The notes beneath the pieces were generated by a model. The model had not been told where the DNA came from. It saw only the letters and a list, made by a program, of their open reading frames with translations, and did not search any database. The position numbers were made by a program, and so were the translations under genes. Shown here piece by piece: positions 33,201 through 38,371 of a stretch of 38,371 nucleotides of DNA. The stretch comes from CAZKRL01 sp964555295. Its GTDB lineage: Bacteria > Bacteroidota > Bacteroidia > Flavobacteriales_D > Sanyastnellaceae. Every line of letters begins with the position of its first letter. Positions within the stretch are counted from its first letter, which is position 1. The stretch spans positions 1 through 38,371 of the forward strand of contig CAZKRL010000030.1 of assembly GCA_964555295.1 (NCBI GenBank), in the 5' to 3' direction.

Positions 33201-33943
33201 TCTTCTGCTGGTAACAGAGATTCAAGGTGATGGAGAAGTTCCTCCATCTTCCATGCGTTCTCCACGGAATAGTTTCCTGAGTGGGTTCGGCGCAAGGCGC
33301 TGAGATATGCGCCAGTACTTGCGAGCTTTCCGATATCATGCGCCAAGGAACGGATGTAAGTGCCTTTCGAGCAGCGCACTTTAAAGACGGCGGTCGGATT
33401 ATTCCAATGGGTGATTTCGAATTCAAAAACAGTTATTGGTGTGAGAGGAATATCCACCTCAATCCCTTTTCGTGCGGCCTTATATGCGCGTTGGCCGTTG
33501 ACTTGCTTCGCAGAATACGATGGAGGTCGTTGCATTAAATGACCGGTGAGTGAACGGGCAAATTCATTCAGAGATTCCATTGTGAGGGAGCTTGTGTCTT
33601 CCTCACCAACGGGTTCAGTTTCGAGATCGTAACTGGGCGTGGTTTTACCGAACACAATTTCACCTGTGTAAATTTTTTCTTCTGCTTGAAATTGATCGAT
33701 ACGTGAGGTCATTTTTCCGGTGCAAAAAATGAGCAGTCCGGTGGCCAATGGATCGAGTGTTCCGGCGTGGCCGATTTTGAATCTTTGTTTATGGCCCTGT
33801 TCGTTGGTGAGCTCGAGCTTATGTTTTCTAACAAAATGTTTGATGCGATTAACCGCGTCAAAGCTGGTCCATCCGTGAGGTTTATCGATGGTGAGCATAG
33901 TGCCTGCAAGGAATTCTGTGATGGAGAAAAAGGAAGACTTCAT
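33179..33943 (-). CDS. truB: tRNA pseudouridine(55) synthase
   Basis: Makes pseudouridine 55 in the T-loop of tRNAs. From the ATG at 33943 (MKSSFFSITEFLAGTMLTID) the protein has 254 residues and places DKPHGWTSFDAVNRIK at its normal position; the longer ATG at 33973 adds ten residues with no family support and lies beyond a -7-like box. The catalytic Asp is Asp64 in KIGHAGTLDPLATGLLI. RPPSYSAKQVNGQRAYKAAR and CSKGTYIRSLAHDIG are later family motifs. The 3' end overlaps the convergent adhesin gene by 22 nt. It stands alone rather than in the nusA-infB operon, where it often lies in other phyla, although infB is only about 1.6 kb away. Confidence 0.94.
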   Translation of the reverse strand: MKSSFFSITEFLAGTMLTIDKPHGWTSFDAVNRIKHFVRKHKLELTNEQGHKQRFKIGHAGTLDPLATGLLIFCTGKMTSRIDQFQAEEKIYTGEIVFGKTTPSYDLETEPVGEEDTSSLTMESLNEFARSLTGHLMQRPPSYSAKQVNGQRAYKAARKGIEVDIPLTPITVFEFEITHWNNPTAVFKVRCSKGTYIRSLAHDIGKLASTGAYLSALRRTHSGNYSVENAWKMEELLHHLESLLPAEDQRITLL

Positions 33944-33950
33944 CGTGAGG

Positions 33951-33958
33951 CAAATATG
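33951..33958 (-). promoter_or_regulatory. Start-proximal -7-like box of truB
   Basis: CATATTTG on the minus strand, one mismatch to TAnnTTTG, ending 7 nt before the preferred ATG at 33943. It supports the shorter start. No TTG at the usual distance was found. Confidence 0.35.
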
Positions 33959-34080
33959 CGTTGGTTGAACCACGCTGTCATCTTTTGGTCACTATATATT
34001 CGATGAATTGCAATTGTAATTATGGTTGCACAAAGGCGATGTTTGACTGATAATTTGGTGTAGATTCGTTTCATAGTAAC

Positions 34081-34575
34081 ATGATGAAATATCCATTCTT
34101 AGTTTCCCTGTTATTGGTATTTGCAGCGTGTAAATCTGTGAATGAAGAGGCGGCCGAGTACAATAATCGGGTCATCGAGTTGCAGCGCAAGATTACAGAT
34201 GACCTAAGTCTTATGGATTCTACTTTGCGCGATCCAAAGGCCAGTAAGGACCGCATAGAATACCACTATGCCCGTTTGCAGGCCTGTGTTAAGGAGAGTA
34301 TCCTCGCTTTAGACAGTGTGGGCTCGTTTAATAATGATCCGCTTTTACTGGTGGGTGCTCGGAGTCTCTTTCAGACGTATGAAGAATTGATTGATGAGGA
34401 TTACAAAGCGTTGGTGGCGTTAAAAAATATTCCACCTGAGGCGATAACGCTGGCAATTCAAGATAGTTCGATTACTATACAATCGGGAATTCGTAAAGAT
34501 TCTCAAAATGCGCAGGATGAATTTGCTTTGTTGCAAAAGGAGTTTGCGGTCAAGTTTCATCTGGAGTTGAAATAG
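34081..34575 (+). CDS. Small predicted lipoprotein, helical, unknown function
   Basis: 164 residues. A short hydrophobic N-terminus (MMKYPFLVSLLLVFAAC) ends in a lipobox with the acceptor Cys at position 17, followed by KSVNEEAAEYNN, so it is predicted to be a lipid-anchored periplasmic or outer-membrane protein. A second ATG one codon later could be the true start. The mature part appears mostly alpha-helical and charged, with likely coiled-coil stretches (NRVIELQRKITDDLSLMDSTL and near the C-terminus). The middle is reminiscent of the uncharacterised LIC11966-like Bacteroidota lipoproteins, but I cannot assign it firmly. It stands alone: divergent from truB (no shared operon) and convergent with pssA across 201 nt. 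Confidence 0.78.
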   Translation: MMKYPFLVSLLLVFAACKSVNEEAAEYNNRVIELQRKITDDLSLMDSTLRDPKASKDRIEYHYARLQACVKESILALDSVGSFNNDPLLLVGARSLFQTYEELIDEDYKALVALKNIPPEAITLAIQDSSITIQSGIRKDSQNAQDEFALLQKEFAVKFHLELK

Positions 34576-34776
34576 CTCTGATTATTTTTTAGAAGAATCC
34601 TTAGTTTATAATGACCGTATCAAACGCTTGTTACGACGCAAATATGAATGGTTTGCTTGGCTCGTGATTTTCATAATGGATGGCGGTAAAATGTCTTGAC
34701 CAGCTCCTTTGAGAGCTTCGCTATAGCGGTAATGACAAGTCAGCAAAAGTCATTCTTCGATTTGAGGAAACCCCAC

Positions 34777-35517
34777 TTAATTCATCATTTCAAGAAAATA
34801 TTTCCCCAAACCCATCAAAATGTATAGCACAAGCAATAGCGGCAATGCTATGATGATGTTGTGCAAACTTGTATAGCAAAGAACAATAACGGGGATTGCT
34901 ATGGCCAGAAAAAGGGTTTGCTCCTTATTTCTGCGCCAACCTCCGGGAGAAAGTTTGAGAGAAAACATGGGCAATTCACTCACCATCATGACTGATGAAA
35001 GCACGAGCATGATGAATATGAAACTCAACGGCAATGTAAAATCTACTGACTGAAGGGCCGGGTTGCGCCACTTAGCAACGGCAGACACCATGAGGATACT
35101 CGCCCACAACATGCCATTGGCTGGTGAGGGCATACCCGTAAAATCTTTTTGTGATGAAACAGCAATATTGAAGCGGGCGAGGCGGAGTGCCGCACAAGCA
35201 GCATTAACAAATGCCACATAGGCCAGCCATTGATACTGACCTGGTAGTGCTTTTTCAAGCATTACGTATATGATGGTGGATGGGGCAACACCAAAGGTGA
35301 CAACATCTGCAAGCGAGTCTAGTTGTTTGCCAAATTCTCCGGATGACCCTGTTTTTCTAGCCACTGCGCCATCCATCAAATCGAAAACCGCGCCCAGAAA
35401 AATCAACAACACCGCAAGCGAGTTGTCATATTCCCTGCTGATGAATACCGTGGCTAACGCACCGCAAACGAGATTGCCGAGGGTGAGCATATTAGGTACA
35501 TGTCGGAGCAATGACAT
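34777..35517 (-). CDS. pssA: CDP-diacylglycerol--serine O-phosphatidyltransferase
   Basis: Integral membrane enzyme that joins CDP-diacylglycerol and L-serine to make phosphatidylserine, the precursor of phosphatidylethanolamine. 246 residues. The CDP-alcohol phosphatidyltransferase signature D-G-x2-A-R-x8-G-x3-D-x3-D is complete: Asp49-Gly50, Ala53-Arg54, then Gly63, Asp67 and Asp71 (DLMDGAVARKTGSSGEFGKQ then LDSLAD). About seven hydrophobic segments follow. The N-terminus MSLLRHVPNMLTLGNLVCGA is typical of the PssA type II family. It lies 14 nt downstream of infB on the same strand, so it is probably cotranscribed with it. The decarboxylase gene psd is not in the window. Confidence 0.92.
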   Translation of the reverse strand: MSLLRHVPNMLTLGNLVCGALATVFISREYDNSLAVLLIFLGAVFDLMDGAVARKTGSSGEFGKQLDSLADVVTFGVAPSTIIYVMLEKALPGQYQWLAYVAFVNAACAALRLARFNIAVSSQKDFTGMPSPANGMLWASILMVSAVAKWRNPALQSVDFTLPLSFIFIMLVLSSVMMVSELPMFSLKLSPGGWRRNKEQTLFLAIAIPVIVLCYTSLHNIIIALPLLLVLYILMGLGKYFLEMMN

Positions 35518-35531
35518 TGCCGCAGTTTCGC

Positions 35532-38276
35532 TTAAAGGGTTTGCTTCACCTCTACCTCTTCAAAAGACTCTACAATATCACCAACCTCAATGTTATTGAA
35601 CTTGTCGATATTGAGACCACACTCATAACCTTTGGCCACCTCCTTCGCATCATCCTTGAATCTTCGAAGTGATCCAAGATCTCCGGTGTAGATCACGATG
35701 CCATCGCGAATGATTCGCACTTTATTGTTGCGGCTGATTTTTCCATCGGTAACCATGCAACCAGCGATGGTTCCCACTTTCGTGATTTTGAAGGTCTCAC
35801 GGATCTCTGCTGTTCCCGTAATCTGCTCTTCGATTTTGGCTGTAAGCAGTCCTTCCATTGCCTCTTTAACCTCTTCAATGGCTTTGTAGATAACGGAGTA
35901 TAGTTTGATTTGAATCTCTTCTGTTTCAGCGATTCTGCGTGCTGGTAAGCTCGGACGAACCTGGAAACCGATGATGATAGCATCGGATGCGCTCGCCAAT
36001 AACACATCTGATTCACTGATTTGACCCACACCCTTGTGAATGATCCGCACCTGAATCTTATCCGTGCTGAGTTTCTGCAATGAATCCGTGAGCGCTTCAA
36101 CGGAGCCGTCCACATCACCCTTAACAATAAGCGAAAGCTCTTTGAAGTCGCCCAGCGCGATGCGGCGACCGATCTCTTCAATGGTGAGATGCTTCTTCGT
36201 ACGCATGCTCTGCTCACGTTGCAACTGCTGACGTTTGAGTGCAATGTTTCTTGCCTCGCGCTCATCTTCCATTACATGGAATTTATCTCCGGCGTTTGGA
36301 GCGCCTTCAAAACCCAGCAATGATACAGGCATCGCTGGTCCGGCCTCATTGATTTTGCCGCCACGTTCGTTGAACATGGCCTTCACTTTTCCTGAGTAAT
36401 GACCTGCGAGAATGGCATCGCCAACACGCAGTGTGCCGCTTTCCACCAACAAGGTGGTTACATATCCTCGGCCTTTATCTAGGGCAGATTCAATAACAGT
36501 ACCTACCGCACGGCGATCGGGATTCGCTTTGAGGTCGAGCATATCAGACTCAAGCAAAACCTTCTCCAATAATGCGTCGATGTTAAGTCCCTTTTTCGCC
36601 GAGATTTCCTGCGTTTGAAACTTGCCACCCCACTCTTCCACCAAAATATTCATGGCGGAAAGTTGCTCTCTGATTTTATCGGAATTAGCCCCCGGCTTAT
36701 CAATCTTATTGAAAGCGAAAATCATTGGAACGTTGGCTGCTTGAGCGTGGGAAATGGCCTCTTTGGTTTGTGGCATCACGCTATCGTCGGCCGCGATTAC
36801 GATGATGGCAAGGTCGGTGACCTTAGCGCCGCGTGCACGCATTGCAGTAAATGCTTCGTGACCAGGTGTGTCGAGGAAAGTAATTTTTCTACCGCCAGAG
36901 ACTTCCACGTTGTATGCACCAATGTGCTGCGTGATACCCCCGGCCTCACCAGCGATTACGTTAGCGTTACGGATGAAGTCTAGCAGGGAAGTTTTCCCGT
37001 GATCGACGTGACCCATTACTGTAACAACCGGTGGACGAGTAACCATATCCTCAGGATTGTCGACCTCTTCCGTTATTGCTTCAGACACCTCAGCGCTCAC
37101 GAACTGTACTTGGAAACCGAATTCCTCGGCGATGATGTGGATGGTTTCAGCATCGAGTCGCTGATTGAGCGATGCGAAAATTCCAAGCTGCATACATACC
37201 TTGATGATCTCTGTGGGCTGCTTATTCATCATTGTAGCCAATTCGCTCACAGTAACGAACTCCGTAAGTTTGAGGATGGTGCTTTCCGCTTCCTGACGAA
37301 TTGCTTCTTCGGCGGAGCGCTGCGCAACGAAGTCGCGTTTCTCTCTGCGCAATTTACTGGACTTCGACTTTCCTTGTCCGCCCAATCTTGCCAGCGTGGC
37401 CCGCACCTGATTCTGTATTTCTGCTTCGGTAAGCTCCGTTTTCTTAGGTTCGAATGGCTTGGCCGTGCGCTGATTGCGACGATCGATTTCCTGTTGACGA
37501 CCGATATCCACCTTAGAAACACGTTTGCGCTTTCGTTTCTCAGCTTCACTGACTTTAGGTTCTTCCTTCTTCTTTTCTGGCTCTGCAGGCAATTCGATTT
37601 TCCCGACCTGCTTTATTCCGGAGAGTTTTTCAACCTTCACACGGATCAGTTCCTTTTCAGGTTCTGGGGCAACAACAGGCTCAGGTTCTGGAGCTGGCGC
37701 CGGTGTCTCTTCCACGGGTGCCGCAGCTTTCTTGCCTCGCGTCGCCTTGGCTTTTGGGGCCTCAACGGGCGCCTCTTCAGTTTTCTTCTTGCGACCTTTA
37801 GAGGGTTTCTCCAACGACGCAAGATCGATTTTTCCTACAACTTTTACCTCGCCGACTTTTTCCTCTGGTGGCGCAACCTCCTGTGGTGTGGTTTGTGGCG
37901 CCTCCTCGGTTTTCGCTGCTGTTGGAGCGACTACGGGCTTTTCTTTTACTTCTATCTTACGCTTGAACTTGCTGTAGTCAATTTCTGGCTCCTCATCTTT
38001 CTTCTCAGGGCCCTTGCCCTTCTTATTATCCTCAATGGAAATGGCAGTTCTTGACTCCTTGATTTTGGCTGCAGTGGCAGCATTTTTTTCTTTGGCGGCC
38101 TGGTCGGTGGCGAATTCGGCGAGCAACATATCGTAGGCATCGGCCTCGATTTTCGCCATGGGATTGTTGTCTACGGTGACACCCTTTTTGGTGAGGAATT
38201 CAACAATAGTGTCTTTGCTGACGCCGAGGGCAACAGCTGCTTTTCCAAGCCTTTGGGGTCCTTTAACTTCTGCCAT
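35532..38276 (-). CDS. infB: Translation initiation factor IF-2
   Basis: GTPase that brings fMet-tRNA to the ribosome. 914 residues. The N-terminal part (1 to about 330) begins with an IF2_N-like helix (MAEVKGPQRLGKAAVALGVS) and a long Lys/Glu/Ala/Pro-rich linker (about 60-290, with PAPAPEPEP). A second IF2_N region precedes the G domain (TVSELATMMNKQPTEIIKV, about 342-360). The G domain starts at PPVVTVMGHVDHGKTSLLDF, with G1 at 422-429. G3 is DTPGHEAFTAMRARG and G4 is FNKIDKPGAN. Domains II-IV follow, ending in the C-terminal barrel (KITKVGTIAGCMV to EVEVKQTL). pssA follows after 14 nt. Upstream genes, expected to include nusA and rimP, lie beyond the window. Confidence 0.96.
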   Translation of the reverse strand: MAEVKGPQRLGKAAVALGVSKDTIVEFLTKKGVTVDNNPMAKIEADAYDMLLAEFATDQAAKEKNAATAAKIKESRTAISIEDNKKGKGPEKKDEEPEIDYSKFKRKIEVKEKPVVAPTAAKTEEAPQTTPQEVAPPEEKVGEVKVVGKIDLASLEKPSKGRKKKTEEAPVEAPKAKATRGKKAAAPVEETPAPAPEPEPVVAPEPEKELIRVKVEKLSGIKQVGKIELPAEPEKKKEEPKVSEAEKRKRKRVSKVDIGRQQEIDRRNQRTAKPFEPKKTELTEAEIQNQVRATLARLGGQGKSKSSKLRREKRDFVAQRSAEEAIRQEAESTILKLTEFVTVSELATMMNKQPTEIIKVCMQLGIFASLNQRLDAETIHIIAEEFGFQVQFVSAEVSEAITEEVDNPEDMVTRPPVVTVMGHVDHGKTSLLDFIRNANVIAGEAGGITQHIGAYNVEVSGGRKITFLDTPGHEAFTAMRARGAKVTDLAIIVIAADDSVMPQTKEAISHAQAANVPMIFAFNKIDKPGANSDKIREQLSAMNILVEEWGGKFQTQEISAKKGLNIDALLEKVLLESDMLDLKANPDRRAVGTVIESALDKGRGYVTTLLVESGTLRVGDAILAGHYSGKVKAMFNERGGKINEAGPAMPVSLLGFEGAPNAGDKFHVMEDEREARNIALKRQQLQREQSMRTKKHLTIEEIGRRIALGDFKELSLIVKGDVDGSVEALTDSLQKLSTDKIQVRIIHKGVGQISESDVLLASASDAIIIGFQVRPSLPARRIAETEEIQIKLYSVIYKAIEEVKEAMEGLLTAKIEEQITGTAEIRETFKITKVGTIAGCMVTDGKISRNNKVRIIRDGIVIYTGDLGSLRRFKDDAKEVAKGYECGLNIDKFNNIEVGDIVESFEEVEVKQTL

Positions 38277-38316
38277 ATCGTTCTTCTTTGGTCAAACAAC
38301 AAGGCGATGCCTGGAA

Positions 38317-38371
38317 TCAGTCAGCTATATGTCTGCCTGTTATCAGTGATTCATCGCGCTCGGTGTTTTCT
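38317..38371 (-). CDS. Possible 3' end of the gene upstream of infB (nusA expected)
   Basis: On the minus strand one frame stays open from the window edge (ENTERDESLITGRHIAD) to a TGA at 38319-38317, 40 nt before the infB start. In most bacteria infB is preceded by nusA, so this could be its C-terminal tail. With only 17 codons the identity cannot be tested from sequence, and it may equally be noncoding leader. Confidence 0.2.
   Translation of the reverse strand, partial: ENTERDESLITGRHIAD

Noticed and set aside
36999..38054. 351-codon ORF antisense to infB
   Set aside because: It is the complement of the Lys/Glu/Ala-rich coding sequence of IF-2; the translated product (Phe/Leu/Arg-rich) has no domain pattern and infB itself is unmistakable.

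Overview
The window looks like a draft-assembly piece of a Bacteroidota chromosome, most likely a Flavobacteriales/Cryomorphaceae-type marine or freshwater bacterium. The evidence is: two very large secreted proteins with type IX secretion (T9SS) C-terminal sorting regions; start-proximal boxes resembling the Bacteroidota -7 promoter element (TAnnTTTG) rather than sigma70 -10 boxes; no obvious Shine-Dalgarno sequences; a Bacteroidota-style lysyl-tRNA synthetase with a C-terminal extension; and the block coaX / outer-membrane protein / lptC / small membrane protein / CNNM transporter / ppiD, which as far as I recall is commonly syntenic in this phylum. A run of exactly 100 N marks a scaffold gap inside one repeat gene.

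Layout. 1-2270: a 5'-truncated and internally broken aspartate kinase, a small acidic DUF2795-type protein, and a divergent pair (cob(I)alamin adenosyltransferase and dCMP deaminase) sharing a compact promoter region. 2636-7951: a tightly overlapping plus-strand run of S41 protease, RNase P protein, second S41 protease, and O-antigen ligase-like protein. 7926-13950: a minus-strand run of uroporphyrinogen decarboxylase (hemE), two OmpA-domain proteins, the peptidoglycan-recycling ligase Mpl, and a GT9 heptosyltransferase-like protein. 13985-18520: a MOSC-domain protein, then a kelch / TSP3-like / Ig-like T9SS cargo protein containing the N gap. 19030-27179: on the minus strand, coaX, an OMP, lptC, a small membrane protein, a CNNM transporter, ppiD (with a clear intrinsic terminator) and lysS. 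27284-33200: clpP and a 1,698-residue HYR-like repeat adhesin on the plus strand. 33179-38371: truB, a small lipoprotein, pssA and infB.

Functionally this is mostly core genome with a strong cell-envelope theme: periplasmic proteolysis and folding (two S41 proteases, PpiD), LPS assembly and export (O-antigen ligase, GT9, LptC), peptidoglycan recycling and anchoring (Mpl, OmpA domains), phospholipid synthesis (PssA) and T9SS-exported surface proteins. I see no CRISPR array, tRNA, rRNA, transposase, phage or toxin-antitoxin module, and no convincing undescribed defence or biosynthetic system.

The observations most worth following are: (i) the broken aspartate kinase; (ii) the N gap, whose true length can be predicted as 57+138k nt; (iii) the roughly 930-nt higher-order repeats in the adhesin gene; (iv) -7 boxes lying only 4-8 nt from start codons, suggesting leaderless transcripts; and (v) rnpA sandwiched between two catalytically intact S41 proteases.
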